A model generated the notes under the pieces. It was not told where the DNA came from. It was given only the letters and a program-made list of their open reading frames with translations, and did not search any database. A stretch of DNA of 58,842 nt from Phycisphaerae bacterium. GTDB taxonomy: Bacteria > Planctomycetota > Phycisphaerae > Tepidisphaerales > Tepidisphaeraceae. Position 1 is the stretch's first letter; every line of letters begins with the position of its first letter. This document shows positions 1 through 10,925 of the stretch, piece by piece. Where the stretch lies: NCBI GenBank assembly GCA_030448225.1, contig JAUJNJ010000025.1:7991-66832 (forward strand), given 5' to 3'. The translations under genes were made by a program, and so were the position numbers.

Positions 1-190
1 AAACTTTTTGTGGGGAGGTGCGGTGGGGTGTTGGTCCGGCGCGGGGGCGGTTGGGCGGGGGGTTATGAGGGGGGGCGTTTGTTTGAGCCGATACTAGCTC
101 CCCGCCGAGGGGGGCGCGCAGCGCGCGACACGCGCGGCGAACAACCGTGAGGCGGGGGTGGGAGAGGAGCGGGTCCCTAACAACCGCGGC

Positions 191-225
191 CCGGCCCCCG
201 CGCTCGGGCCGAGCGCGGGGGCCGG
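191..225 (-). terminator. GC-rich hairpin downstream of the first secreted protein
   Basis: This is a perfect inverted repeat with 15-bp arms (191-205 and 211-225) and a 5-base loop. It lies just after the stop codon of the minus-strand gene ending at 261. There is no clear U-tract, so it may be a weak intrinsic terminator or only an mRNA 3'-end hairpin. Bases 1-190 show no gene that I can support. Confidence 0.45.
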
Positions 226-260
226 GGAATCTGGGGACCGCTGCCGTGCTGGCGGCCGGC

Positions 261-3200
261 CTACTGCCAGAGGTTGGAGGCGAAGCCGATGAAGGTCGTC
301 GTGGAGTTGGCCTTGCGGCCGTCGGTCGTGAAGCTGCGGCCGGCGGTGTAGTAGAACCGGCCGTTGTGGTAGGCCGCCGCGCCGCCCTTGCGGTCGTCGG
401 GGAGCGGGTCGAGCACGTCCCAGGTGTTGCTCGCCGGGTCCCACGCCCAGACGTCGCGGAGGATCTCCTCGTCGTCGGTCTGCCCGCCGAGCGCGACGAT
501 CCGCCCGTTGACCACGAGCACCGCGCCCTCGCGGTGGCTGCTGGGCTTGGGCAGGCGGGCACGGGCCGTCCAGGTGTCGGTGGCGGGGTCGTACTCGCTG
601 AGCGGGTCGTGCTGGAAGTAGCCGTTGTCGTCGTGCCCGTGCTCGCCGCCGACGGCGTAGATCTTGCCGTTGAGCGCCACGCCGCTGACGTGGTCGCCGG
701 ACTCGGGCCAGGTCGCCTTGGCCACCCAGGAGCCGACCGGGTTGCCCTCGCCGTCGACCTGGATCGCCCAGTGCCTGCCGGACACGGTCACGCGGTCGGT
801 GGTGTTGCCGCCGAAGTAGTGGAGGAACCCGTTGTTGAACACGAGCGCGCCGCCGATGCGTGCCTCGGGCAGCGCGGGGAACGATTGCCACTGGTCGCTG
901 ACCGTGTCGTAGCGGAACGAGTCGGGGCGGATGTCGGTCGAGCCGCCATTGCCGACCTGACCGGCGACCGTGTAGATGAAGCGTCCGTCGGTGGCCGGGG
1001 CCGAGTGCGTCGCGTAGAGCGGGTGCGGCGCGACCTCGGTCCAGCGGTTCGTGTCGAGGTTGAGCGCGAACCCGCGCAGCGTGCCGATCAGGTTCTCCTG
1101 GTAGCCGCCGAACATGTAGAGCCGGTTGCCGACCTGCACGTTGGCCGACTCCTGCACGGCCAACTGAGCGGACGGTCCGCCGCCGACCCAGTTGATCGAC
1201 GTGTCGCCGGTGGGCGTGGGCGTCGGAGTGGGCGTTGGCGTCGGAGTCGGAGTCGGCGTGGGCGTGGGCGTCGGCGTAGGCGTAGGCGTCGGGGTCGGAA
1301 TGGGCGTAGGCGTCGGGGTCGGAATGGGTGTAGGCGTCGGCGTCGGCGTCGGTGTAGGCGTCGGCGTCGGGGCGGCGATGGCGACGTTGCCGAAGTCGCG
1401 GTACTGGGCGGCCGTCGTCGCGGTCGGGTGGGCGGCGGCGGTGGCGAGGCCGACGTAGATCGTGCCCGGCAGCGCGAGCGTCTGCTTGCCGCTGACGGTC
1501 CAGTTCGTGCCGTCGGCGCTCCAGTACCCGGTGAACGTGTTGCCCTGGCGCTGCAGGCGCACCCACCCGTTGGGCGCGGGCGCGCCGTTCACCTTGCGCA
1601 CGTCGGTCACGCCGCCGGCGAGCGTGCGGGCGCTGAAGCGGTGCCCGTCGCCGGCGGTGAGGCCGGCGAAGACGTTGGGGCTGTCGCCGGCGAGGTTGGC
1701 GCGGGCCATGAGCCCACCCTTGGAGATCGCGCGGGTCGCGCCGATCGCGCCGACGCGCACCTTCACGTCGAAGTTGCCGCCGCGCGGCTGGTGCAGGAAG
1801 CGGAACCCGTCGTTAGTGCCGCCGATGTTGAACCCGCCCGACGTCACGTCGTAGGCGGTGCCGCCGCTGACGATCGTGGAGCCGCCGACGAGCGTCGCGT
1901 TCACGTCGTCGCCGGTCAGCGGGTCGGACGCGCCCGGGGCCGGCGTGGGGCTTGGCGTGGGCGTGGGCGACGGGGTCGGCGTGGGCGTGGGCGTGGGGGT
2001 GGCGTCGGGGTCGGGCGTGTTGGGGCTCGTCGCGCGCAGGAGCGTCACCTCTCGCCCGCCCGGCTCGTCCTGGTTGTCCTCGGGGCCGTACTCCGCGACG
2101 TAGATGTGGCCGGTGACCGGGTCTTCCACGAGGTCGAGCGGGTTGTTCAGCCCCGCGAAGCCGGAGATGTTCGTCTGGCTGGCCGTCACCGCGCCGGCGG
2201 CGTTGAGCGTGAGGGCGACGATGTCGTTCGGGCCGCTGTAGCGGACGACGAGCAGCCGGTTCTTCAGCGCGCCGCCGAACGTGTTGGACTGGTACTGCAG
2301 CACGCCGTTGGCCGACACGTGCTTGCCGAAGTTGTACGCGTAGCCGCGGTAGTTCGCGTCGGGGCGGGTGCCGACCGGGTACTCGACGACCTCGGCCAGG
2401 TCCGGCCCGGACGTCGGGTTGCCGCCGTTGAGGACGTACTCGCCGCGCGTGGGGTTGGGGTGCCCGTAGTACCCGCCCCGCTCGACGCGGAACAGGTAGT
2501 CGTTCTGGACGGTCGGGATGTCCGACAGCGCCGGCGCCCCGTCGCCGGCCGGCGTGGAGCCGCCCGCGCCGGCGCCGTTGACCGGCGCGAACAGCTTGCC
2601 GTCGCGCGTCCACACCAGGTCGTACGCGTTGCGCACGCCGGTCGCGTAGATCGTCAGGGGCGCGCCGGGCGCGGACGGGTCGTAGGGCGAGCCGTCCTCG
2701 GTGTGGGCGTTGATCGTCGCGTTCTCGATCGCGGCGGTGTCGAGGCGGAGGATCGCGCCGTTGAGCAGGTGCTCCTCGCGCGGGCCCCAGAACGGGTCGG
2801 GCGCGCCGGTGCTGGTGTTGCTGCCCTGCGCGACGTAGAGCGCGCCGTCGGGGCCGAACGCCATCTGGTTGGTCATGTGGTCGCGGCCGGACCGGGGCAG
2901 GTTGGTGACCTTGTCCTGCACCCGGCCGAAATCCGCGCCCGACGCGTCGTCGCTCAGGCGGGTGATCTTGCTCGAGAAGTCCGGCGCGCCCACGAGCGCC
3001 GGCGCGCTGTGGCTGACCCACAGGATCGGGTTGTCGGCCGTCGCGGCGGGGTCGAACGTCAGGCCGATCACGACCCGGTCGCCGCCGTTGTCGTCGCGCA
3101 GCGCGTTGATGATCTCGGCCTCGCCGAGCGTGCCGTCGGCGGCGATCGCGTGGCGGTAGATCGCGCCCTGGTAGGTCGCGGCGTAGAGGCGGCGGTCGGG

Positions 3201-3797
3201 GCCGATCGCCAGCGCGGTGTACGCCTTGCCCTGGGCGGCGGGCTGGTGGACGTTCTCGAAGCGGATGGTCGAGTCGATCGTGCCGGTCGCCACGCCGGTC
3301 GTGAACCGCATCGTGAACGGCGCGAACGCCGCGCCGCTCACGTCGCGCAGGCCGGCGGTGACGTCGAACTGGTAGCGGGTGTTGGGCTCGAGCGGCGCCG
3401 AGGGGAGCAGGACGATCACGTCGCCCGCGCCCGACGTGTTGAGCGTCGCGGGCACGCGCTGGCCGCCCTCGACCTTCGTCAGGTAGACCGTCTCCTGCCC
3501 GAGCGTGCGGGCGTCGACGCCGCCGTTGGGGCCGATCACGTCGGCGGAGATGAAGATGTCGCGGCGGACGTTGGCGGCACCGTCGCCGGGGTTCGTGGTC
3601 CCGACGCCCGGCCCGCTCGCGGCCGCCTCGGTCGCGGCGACCTCGGTGTCGGCGAACGCGGCCAGCGGATCGACCGAGTCCGTCGAGGCCGCCATCAGGA
3701 GCCGCCCCTCGAGCGGCTCGATCCGGCAGTGACCCGGGCGCAGCGGCGCCGCCGACCGGACGGCGTTCCTGATCGCGTTCAACTTCTTCTTCAGCAC
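261..3797 (-). CDS. Secreted LEPR-XLL protein: Ig-like, sorbosone-dehydrogenase-like propeller, concanavalin-like and kelch domains
   Basis: An intact frame of 1178 residues. I start it at the GTG at 3797 because AGGAG lies 8 bases upstream and the LEPR-XLL-like motif ([11 protein letters not shown], about residue 22) then falls near the N-terminus, as in planctomycete exported proteins. Domains in order: a Big_5-like Ig domain (about 55-160), a six-bladed glucose/sorbosone-dehydrogenase-like propeller (about 165-600, with DHMTNQM and GGYYGHPNP segments), a Thr-Pro linker (about 600-620), a DUF1349/concanavalin-like domain (about 640-800), a second long Thr-Pro linker (about 807-866), and kelch repeats to the C-terminus (GGYQEN, VAGQVG and [10 protein letters not shown] blades). 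It is probably a cell-surface or extracellular carbohydrate-interacting protein. Catalysis is not shown. A paralogue follows upstream on the same strand. Confidence 0.85.
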   Translation of the reverse strand: MLKKKLNAIRNAVRSAAPLRPGHCRIEPLEGRLLMAASTDSVDPLAAFADTEVAATEAAASGPGVGTTNPGDGAANVRRDIFISADVIGPNGGVDARTLGQETVYLTKVEGGQRVPATLNTSGAGDVIVLLPSAPLEPNTRYQFDVTAGLRDVSGAAFAPFTMRFTTGVATGTIDSTIRFENVHQPAAQGKAYTALAIGPDRRLYAATYQGAIYRHAIAADGTLGEAEIINALRDDNGGDRVVIGLTFDPAATADNPILWVSHSAPALVGAPDFSSKITRLSDDASGADFGRVQDKVTNLPRSGRDHMTNQMAFGPDGALYVAQGSNTSTGAPDPFWGPREEHLLNGAILRLDTAAIENATINAHTEDGSPYDPSAPGAPLTIYATGVRNAYDLVWTRDGKLFAPVNGAGAGGSTPAGDGAPALSDIPTVQNDYLFRVERGGYYGHPNPTRGEYVLNGGNPTSGPDLAEVVEYPVGTRPDANYRGYAYNFGKHVSANGVLQYQSNTFGGALKNRLLVVRYSGPNDIVALTLNAAGAVTASQTNISGFAGLNNPLDLVEDPVTGHIYVAEYGPEDNQDEPGGREVTLLRATSPNTPDPDATPTPTPTPTPSPTPTPSPTPAPGASDPLTGDDVNATLVGGSTIVSGGTAYDVTSGGFNIGGTNDGFRFLHQPRGGNFDVKVRVGAIGATRAISKGGLMARANLAGDSPNVFAGLTAGDGHRFSARTLAGGVTDVRKVNGAPAPNGWVRLQRQGNTFTGYWSADGTNWTVSGKQTLALPGTIYVGLATAAAHPTATTAAQYRDFGNVAIAAPTPTPTPTPTPTPTPIPTPTPTPIPTPTPTPTPTPTPTPTPTPTPTPTPTPTPTGDTSINWVGGGPSAQLAVQESANVQVGNRLYMFGGYQENLIGTLRGFALNLDTNRWTEVAPHPLYATHSAPATDGRFIYTVAGQVGNGGSTDIRPDSFRYDTVSDQWQSFPALPEARIGGALVFNNGFLHYFGGNTTDRVTVSGRHWAIQVDGEGNPVGSWVAKATWPESGDHVSGVALNGKIYAVGGEHGHDDNGYFQHDPLSEYDPATDTWTARARLPKPSSHREGAVLVVNGRIVALGGQTDDEEILRDVWAWDPASNTWDVLDPLPDDRKGGAAAYHNGRFYYTAGRSFTTDGRKANSTTTFIGFASNLWQ
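1210..1373. repeat. Hexamer minisatellite coding a Thr-Pro linker
   Basis: A run of degenerate 6-base units (ggcgtg / ggcgtc / ggagtc) encodes alternating Thr-Pro on the minus strand, between the concanavalin-like and kelch domains of the first secreted protein. A shorter array of the same kind lies at about 1939-2005. Such arrays are prone to length change by slippage, so linker length may vary between strains. Confidence 0.85.
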
Positions 3798-4588
3798 TTC
3801 GTCCTCTCCTGCGGATGGACCTGGAACCGAGCTCAGCACGACGGCGAGGCGGTGCGGCGACGATCCGAGACCGGCCCCCGTCCCCTCCGGGGGTCTCGTC
3901 CCGCGGCACCCACCCTGACTATTCAACGAAAGTCACGACATGCAACTCGGTACCCGAGCCGTCACTTCCACCGCTTTAACGCGTCGCACAAAAACATGTC
4001 AACGCGGATTCGGCGTCCAAACCGCGTGAAAGGGCGGTGAAATGATAGGCAGTCCCTTCTCGCGTATCTATAGGCAGCATAAACAACTACGCGGACCCGA
4101 CCCGCACATTCCGGGCGTGCTCGTCGTCCCGCCGGCCGCCCCCGCGGCGCTAAGATTCTGCATCCGCGTGGGAACCGTGCCCGACGATGTGAAGGCAGAG
4201 AAAATGGGGCGGTTCGGAGTGCTTGCCCCCACCACCAAACGCGGCAGGGCGCGATGACCGGCGAAGGACGGGATGCACCAACCGTTCGGGGATGCGGGAT
4301 GCGACCGAGAACACCGTCGATGCGTGGCGCGACGTCAGATCCAGAGAACCGTGGGAATCGCTGCCGCCGCGTTCACCGAAATCGCTACATGGCTCGCCGC
4401 GGGGCTCTGCAGCAGTTCTGGGTCGGGTGCAGCATCCTCAGCAACGTGGTCCTGCGGGGAGCAGTAGCAACCGGACCCATGACGAGCCGGGAGGACGCGT
4501 CTCTCCGCCACGAGGTGGATCGTCGCTGTCGCTCCTCGGGATGACGCGGCTCTGTAGTCGCGACCGCTACGCCCGGCAGAGACGTGCT
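3798..4588. other. Gene-free region with a dispersed repeat copy
   Basis: No gene is supported here. Open frames across it look like chance GC-rich frames. The segment 4520-4545 is a 26-base sequence that recurs exactly, inverted, at 34790-34815, so part of this gap is a dispersed repeat. The promoter of the gene starting at 3797 should lie near 3830-3950, but I see no convincing hexamers. Confidence 0.5.
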
Positions 4589-7440
4589 CTAGGTCCGCGC
4601 TACGCCGCGGTAGGTCGACAACTTGAACACGTCGCCGCGGGCCGTGACGGTGGCGAAGTCGGGCTCGGTGAGGATCGACAGCGGGCCGGAGTTGCTGCCC
4701 AACGGCAGCGGCGACGGGGCGTTCCGATCGTTTGACGCCGGGTCGAACGCGAGCACGTCGCGCGAGGCCGACGACGACGCCCCCGCTTGCCGCCGGTGAT
4801 CATCAGCCTTCCGTCGCGGGGCGGGGCCGCGGCAACCAGTCCCGTGCCGTCCGCGGGAAGCGCGGCGGAGGCGGGCGCGTCGAGCAGGAGCGCGCGGGGG
4901 GTAGACCCGGCGGCGGGATCGGTGGCGACGGAGTCGGTGGCGACGGCGGCACCCGTCTCGGCGGGCGCCTCGGCGGCGGGCGCGGGCGCTGCGGGCGCGG
5001 GGGCGGCGGGCGCGTCCGGCGCGGCGGCGGCGGCGGGCGGGGCGTAGTCGGCGAGGTTGCGGAACTCGGCGGTCACCGTGTCGTCGGGGTCGGGGCTGCC
5101 GCTGGTGACGATGAGGCCGAACTGCACCGCCGCCGGCAGGGCGACGGTCGCGCGGCCGGTCTGGGTCCAGGTGACGCCGTCGGCGCTGTGGAAGCCGGTG
5201 AACACGTTGCCGGCGCGCCGCAGGCGGACCCACCCCTGGGCCGCGGGCGTGCCCGACGCGTCCTTGCTGAGCTGCGTGATGCCGCCCTGCGTCGCGCGGG
5301 TGCTGAAGCGGAAGCCGTCGGCGGCGGTGGCGCCGGCGAAGACGTTGCGCGCGCCGGCGCTCATCGCCTCGCGGACCATCAGGCCCGCCTTGGCGATCGG
5401 CGAGAGGTCATCGTCGCCGTCGCCCTCGCCCTCGAGCGACTGGAGTTGCACGAGCACGTCGAAGTCGCCGCTGCGCTCGGCGTGGAGGAAGCGGAACGCG
5501 TCGGCCGCCCCGCCGACGTTGTACCCGCCGGCGGTGATGTCGTAGCTGCGGCCGGCGAGGACGGTGTCGGTCGAGCCGCGCGGCGTCTCGCCGACGTCGT
5601 CGCTCGAGAACGGCGCGGCGGTGCCGGGGACGGCCGGGCGCAGGAGCGTGATTTTGCGGCCGCCCGGCTCGTCGCTGCTGTCCTCGGGGCCGAACTCGGC
5701 GACGTAGATGTTGCCGGTGACCGGGTCCTCGACGAGGTCGACCGGGTTGTTGAACCCGCCGAACCCCTCGATCTCCGCCTCGTCGGCGGTGACCGAGCCG
5801 TCGGCGGCCGCGCCGAGGACCATGATGTCGTCCGGGCCGCTGTAGCGGCAGACGAGGATCTTGCCGAGCAGCGCGCCGCCGAACGCCTGCCCGTTGGTGT
5901 ACTCGATCGTGCCGTTGGGCGAGATGTGGTCGCCGAAGTCGTAGGCGAACCCGCGGTAGTCGTCGTCGGGCCGGGTGCCGATCGGGTAGTCGTCCACCTC
6001 GGCGGCGTCGCGGCCGGCGGTGGGGTTGCCGCCGTTCATGACGAACTGGTCGCGGACCGGGTTGGGGTGCCCGTAGTAGCCCCCCTCCTCGATGCGGAAC
6101 AGGAAGTCGTGCTGGCTGCGCGTGACGCCGGTCAGGGCGGGCGCGTCGTCGCCGGCGGGCGTGTTGCCGCCCGAGGCCGACCCGTTGGCCGGCGCGTAGA
6201 GCTGGCCGTTGGAGTGCCAGAGGATGTTGTAGGCGTTGCGCACGCCGGTGGCGTAGATCGTCAGCGGCGCGTCGTCGTCGGAGGGGTCGTAGCCGCCGTC
6301 GCGGCCGTCGTGGGTCTTGACGTCGAGCGGGTCGTCGCCGTCGTCGGGGAGCTCGTCGACGTCGACGCGGAGGATCGCGCCGGTCAGCAGGTGCTCGGGG
6401 CGGTTGCCCCACCCGACGTCCGGCGCGCCCATCGCGCTGCTGCTGCCCTGGTTGAAGTAGATCGCGCCGTCGGGGCCCCAGACCATCTGGTTGGTCATGT
6501 GGTCGCGGCTGGCGCGGGGCAGGCCGACGACCTTGTCGTCGAGGTCGCTGAGGTCGTCGCCGTCGCGGGAGTCCTGGAGGTGCGAGATCTTGCCGGTCCA
6601 GTCGGCGGCGCCGGTCAGGCCGTAGGCGCTGTGGCTGATCCAGAGGACGGGGTTGGACGGCGTGGACTCCGGGTCGAACAGGATGCCGGAGATCGTGCGG
6701 GCGCCACCGTTGCGGTCGCGGACGATGTCGAACCGCTCCTCCGAGCCGAGCGACCCGTCGTCCTTGATCCGCCAGCGGATGATGTGCCCGTCGAACGTGG
6801 CGGCGTAGAGGCGGCGGTCGGGGCCCACCGCCAGCGACGTGTAGGCGTCGCCGTCGGCCTCCTGCGACTTGGTGAACTTCACGCTGGAGTTCGGCCCGCC
6901 GGCCTCGGCGCCGGTGGTGAACGACAGCTCGAACGGGAGGAACGCCGTGCCGGCGACGTCCTTCAGGCCGGCCGTGACGTGGAACGTGTACTGCGTGTCG
7001 GCGTCGAGCGTCTCCTCGGGGCGCAGGACGATCACGTCGCCGCCGCCGGAGGTGTTGAGCACCGCCGGCACGCGGGTGCCGTCGGCGGCGCGGGGGAGGT
7101 GGACGTTGGCGGCGACGCACGTGTCGAGCCGGATGCCGCCGTGGGGCATCCGCACGTCGGCGGAGATGAACGCGTCGCGCCGCACGCCGACGGCGTGCGC
7201 CTGCGGGTTGGTGCAGTTCACGCGCGGCTGCGCGACGAGGGCGGCGTCGGCGAGCGGCGCGACGGCCAGACCGGCGCTCGGCGGCGGCGGCGGCGGCTTC
7301 AACTGACCAGGTCGGCGGCGGCGGCTGAAGAGGCGGCGGCCTCGAGCATCTCGACCACGCACGCGGGCCGCCCGCCGCGACCGGTGCCGACGGCGTCGCC
7401 CGACGCGCCACTGATTGGAACCCACTTCCGCTCCCATATC
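4589..7440 (-). CDS. Secreted paralogue: LEPR-XLL, Ig-like, sorbosone-dehydrogenase-like propeller and concanavalin-like domains (frame-interrupted)
   Basis: This is a tandem paralogue of the 261-3797 gene, with the same Ig-like domain, propeller ([26 protein letters not shown]) and concanavalin-like domain. It differs after that point: an Ala/Pro-rich linker replaces the Thr-Pro linker, and only one kelch-like blade remains (LMITGG, then DVLAFDPASN). The frame is broken twice. Near 7340 one base is missing between VVEMLE and RRLFS, which together make a LEPR-XLL motif. Near 4785 the kelch end moves to the frame that stops at 4589. The start is uncertain; ATG 7440 preceded by GAAGAGG is the best choice. 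A sugar-dehydrogenase role is only suggested by fold. Confidence 0.75.
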
Positions 7441-7930
7441 CTCTTCGACAACAAGCGCGGACCGGCGTCCGACCGCCCCGGCAGGGCGGGCACGCGTGCG
7501 ACTCCCGGACTCCAATGCGGCTCCGGAGTAGGTAACGCGGCGTCCGCGAGCAGGTCCCGTCACGCCGACGCCGCCACGTTCCCCCCGACGGGCCGGCGGG
7601 CTCTCGGGCCGCGACCCGGGGACAGGCCGAACCGCCTCGGCACCCACGTCGGCGGTGCGGCTATTAGGTCAGGTTCCCGCGTTCGTGCAAAGAAAAAACG
7701 CGTGAAAGCCGACAGCCCGCCCCCGAAGCGGGGCGGGCCGAAAAAGCAGGCGGTATTCGCGGTAGAATCGACGAAAGCAGCCGCGCTCGTCCCCGCCCCG
7801 ATTCGCCCACCGTTTCGAAAGCCGTAACAACCGTCCGCACCGGGGCGACGCATTGCTGCCCAAGTTATCGGGCGAGCCGCGCGGCGGCGAATCGGTGTGG
7901 CGCGCCCGGCCGAGGCGCCCGGCGGGTCGC
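7441..7930. other. Gene-free region with a GC hairpin
   Basis: I see no supported gene. A hairpin near 7717-7738 (arms cccgcccc / ggggcggg) lies downstream of the 7931-8351 lipoprotein gene and could end its transcript. It lacks an immediate U-tract, although TTTTTT follows about 20 bases later on the minus strand. Confidence 0.35.
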
Positions 7931-8351
7931 TCAGTACGCGTCGTAGTAGCGGCGCGCTCGTAATAAGTGCGCCCGACCGCCATAACCGTCGTAACTCCGA
8001 TAACTGCGATATTCGTAATAACCGTCGTCGCGGTAATAGCGGTCAGGGCCGCGGTGGTCGTAGCCGTACTCGCGCTCGCGGTAGTAGGTACCCGCCGCGG
8101 CGGGGCAGGGTGCGTCGTCGTAGTAGCGGTCGGCGTAGTAGCGGTCGGCCTGCTCGCGCTCGCGGCGGTCCTTGTCGCCGCCGACGAAGTCGCACGCCGA
8201 GGGCATGATCGCGCCGATAAGCGCGCTCGCCAGCTCGCCCGTGCAGTGGCTCCCGCAGCACGGGCCCACGCGCAGCGCGCCGAGCAGCGCGCCCCGGTGC
8301 CGGGTGGCTCTCACAGCCAACCGAGCCCGCGATCAGCCCCAACCCGATCAT
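7931..8351 (-). CDS. Small Tyr/Arg/Asp-rich lipoprotein (frame-interrupted)
   Basis: The start ATG at 8351 gives a short lipoprotein signal, MIGLGLIAGSVGC, with a lipobox-like GSVGC. One surplus base in the GGGG run near 8305 shifts the frame. The body then reads through a Cys-containing segment (CCGSHC, then PSACDF) into a tail built from Tyr pairs with Arg and Asp (ADRYYADRYYDD, PDRYYRDDGYYEYRSYRSYD). Two further small shifts near 7955-7970 probably hide a RTYYERARRYYDAY ending. The protein would be about 130 residues and envelope-anchored. I do not recognise a family. The Tyr/Arg pairs resemble the low-complexity tails of some matrix or cell-surface proteins, but function is unknown. Confidence 0.6.
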
Positions 8352-8756
8352 GGAAGTCCAGCGAGAGTTCTCGTCATACGTCCACCTCACCCCCGTATGG
8401 CCGCAGTCCCGCCATCACCACCGGACTAGACAGGCCCGCCGGACAAGGTTGGGGGCCCGGCCGGTCGCCTGGCGGGCCAGTGCGGAGAGAGGTGGAAGTT
8501 CGCTTTATCTTCGTCATCCGGTTTTCGGTGCGGCCTTCGTTGGAAAGATCTGGACGCATCGCCACGCGAGGTCCAGAGCGTGTCGCCGGGCCGCACGCAG
8601 CAACGCGGAGGAATCCCGGCCCGGCGAGTACGCTCTGGGCCGGCGTGGATCTGCGCGATTCGCCCGTTCAACCGTGGCCGGCTCGCGGCCCCGCCGGCGC
8701 ACGTTCGCCGCGGCGGGCCTGGAGCGAGGACCGCCGCGAGCCACCGCCGCCGACGA

Positions 8757-9465
8757 TCAACCGCCGACGATGTCGCTCGGCCAGTGGGTGCCCAGCGCGC
8801 GCGCGCCGACGACGGCGACAAGCGCGGCGAACAGCGCGACCACCAGCACCCGCTCGACGGCGGCACGCACGTTGCTGCGGATCCACAGCCACGCGAGCAG
8901 GCCGTAGAGCGAGAACGTGAGGGCCGCGTGGCCGGACGGAACGGAAGTGCAGCCCCGGCGCGCGATGCCGGCGGCGATCAGGTCAGGCCGGTCGCGGTTC
9001 CACGGTTACCCGCCCCGAGGATCACCAGCGGGCGCTTGCAGGACGTACGTGACGACGAAGCTCAGCGCCCAGCAGCAGGCGGCCCCGGCGAGCGGCGACG
9101 GCAGAAGCAGGCGAGCGTCAGCGGCCATGTACGCCGGGTTGCCGAACGGCTCGAGCAGGATCGCGTTGGAGAACGAGATCAGCCCGCCGTCGGCGACCGC
9201 CCGCAGCAGCAGCGCGTCGCGTGAGCGCGCCGGGCTCCCGCCGATCGCGCGCGCTGGAGAGCGTCATCCCCGCCACGAGGACCGCGCTTTCTTTGAAGCC
9301 GATCACGAGCGAGACGAGCCACCGCCGCCACGCGCCCCGCGGCAGCTTCCGCCAGTCGTCGCGGAACCGGCCGAACGTCTCGCGCGCGGCCGACAGCGAA
9401 GCCACCGCCCGGGCGAGGTGCAGCCCGGCTCGAGCGTGGGGACGACGTGGAGAGGCGACGCTCAT
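8757..9465 (-). CDS. PAP2-family membrane phosphatase (frame-interrupted)
   Basis: The PAP2 acid-phosphatase signature is clear on the minus strand. SVPSGHAALTFSLYG (about 8900-8945) contains the conserved SGH, and GTHWPSDIVGG (about 8757-8795) supplies the catalytic His and Asp of the third motif. Upstream lie hydrophobic segments (RRWLVSLVIGFKESAVLVAG, LAGAACCWALSFVVTYVLQ). ATG 9465 begins MSVASPRRPH. The frame moves at least three times (near 9240, 9020 and 8950), and the true C-terminus may extend past the TGA at 8757, since LIVGGG follows in another frame. Substrates of this family include lipid phosphates such as phosphatidate or undecaprenyl pyrophosphate; which applies here cannot be told. 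Confidence 0.65.
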
Positions 9466-9835
9466 GGCCGCCAATATACCGGAGCGGCCGCCCGAACGTT
9501 CGGCCGGCGGCGTGCTCAAGACCGATTCGCGGAAGTCGGGAGCGGGAGCTGGCGAGGCCTCTCGCCCGCGTTCGTCTCTCAGGCGAGACGCCGGCGCGAC
9601 TCGGTCCGTCGACTTCTCCAACACGTTCCGTGAAGTTGAGGGTCGATGCGAAAGGTGCGAACCGCGGCACGGACGCGATTCACTTCGGGCGCAGCGGCGT
9701 GGCCACCTGAGGTGGCCGCGCCAGCGATGCGGCGGATCGGGGCACCATCAGCGTTCGGGTGGACTTCCCGTCGCCCTGAGTCGCCACTTCGATCCGGGAC
9801 GCGCGTGAACATGCGCCCAGGGCGCGCGGTCCAGG

Positions 9836-10294
9836 TCACGCCGCGGCCTGGTCGCGGGGGCGGCGAACTGGTGGTGGACGAGGCGGGCGGCGAGGCCGTT
9901 CTGGTTCACCAGCGCGTCGTGCGGGCCCTGCTCGACGACGCGACCCGTCTCGGAGCACGAGGGATGCGGTCGGCGGCGCGGTGCTGAGGCGGTGGGCGAT
10001 GATGAAGCACGTGCGGCCGCGCATCAGGCGGTCGAGCGGCTTGCCGGTCTGCACGGCGGCCTCGCTCTCGGTGTCGAGCGGCTGGTGGCCTCGTCGAGGA
10101 TGAGGATGCGGGTCCTTCAGCAGCGCGCGGGCGATCGACAGCCGCTGGCGCTTGCCGCCCAGAGCAGGTTCACGCCGCGGCTCGCCGAGCATCGTGTCGT
10201 ACCGCTCGGGCAGCGCCTCGACGAACGTGTGAGCGTTGGCGGCCCGGGCGGCGTCGACGATCTGGGCCTCGCTCGTGCCCTCAGGGCGGCCCAT
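9836..10294 (-). pseudogene. C-terminal fragment of an MsbA-type ABC exporter ATPase
   Basis: The fragment starts within the nucleotide-binding domain at MGRPEGTSEAQIVDAARAAN. It contains a damaged signature (GGKRQRLSIARALLKDP), a Walker B/D-loop region (LDTESEAAVQ) and the H-loop (TCFIIAHRLST). The Walker A motif and the whole membrane domain, about 400 residues, are absent. The DNA upstream is occupied by a separate lipoprotein gene, so base errors alone cannot restore the gene. The remaining frame also carries shifts at the signature and Walker B. This is either a decayed remnant or an assembly-truncated gene. Confidence 0.6.
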
Positions 10295-10473
10295 GTGGAG
10301 GGTTCTTAGAGGGTCACGCGCGGCCGCATCTGCTCATCAGGCGACGGTCGCGCGACGCGCTAGAACGCGGCTCGCAAGCGATCCGGCTAACTGGGACATT
10401 CCCGGATCTACATTGAGGGACGAGGGAATTGATGGAGTTGTTCAGAGAGCGCACGCGCGGCGTGAAGCGACGG

Positions 10474-10817
10474 TCAAACGTCAATCGTCCCGTGGCGTGA
10501 CGATGGGGGCGTGGCCGCCCCGGGCCGGTGGAACGACTCGCCGCCGGGCAGCCTTCCGGCTCGCCGGCCGACGACGCGGCCGTCCTCGAACAGCACGACG
10601 ATCTTCAGGTGGGCCTGCTCCCACCGCTTGGCCGTCGCGCGCGGCCAGCGGCACGTCCTGGGCCGAGCCGGGCCGACCGGGGCCGAGCAGTTTCTCGACC
10701 TGCGCCCTCGGTCGCCCTGCACGACCTTGTAGTAGTTCGACTCGTTGATCTTGCTGCCACACGGACAGAACCAGCATCAGCGGGCAGAGCAACAGCAGCA
10801 GCGGGCGACGCGTTCAT
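10474..10817 (-). CDS. Small BamE/SmpA-like lipoprotein (frame-interrupted)
   Basis: ATG 10817 leads, after one frame move, into a leucine-rich signal (RPLLLLLCPLMLVLS) and a lipoprotein cysteine (CGSKINESNYYKVVQGD). The NYYKVxxG start followed by an EVEKLLGPG stretch is typical of SmpA/OmlA (BamE-like) domains. The C-terminal strand reads KIVVLFEDGRVVGRRAG in yet another frame and stops at 10474. At least three single-base shifts are needed. Family members are small outer-membrane-associated lipoproteins; BamE itself belongs to the beta-barrel assembly machine, but many planctomycete relatives have no known partner. It lies 109 bases downstream of dciA on the same strand. Confidence 0.55.
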
Positions 10818-10925
10818 GTGAGCTTTGTTGTGACGTGCGTCATGCCCTGTTCGCGCCGAGATTCTGGATCCCCCGCGCGTCGCACTCACGGACGAACGGG
10901 CACCGGGCGGGATCGCTGCTGAGTC

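Noticed and set aside
147..4040. Open frame of 1297 codons on the plus strand opposite the first secreted protein
   Set aside because: It is antisense to a gene with clear domains; its Val/Arg/Gly/Asp-rich composition is the mirror of high-GC codon use.
4732..7827. Open frame of 1031 codons on the plus strand
   Set aside because: A shadow of the second paralogue. It has no domain and no ribosome-binding site.
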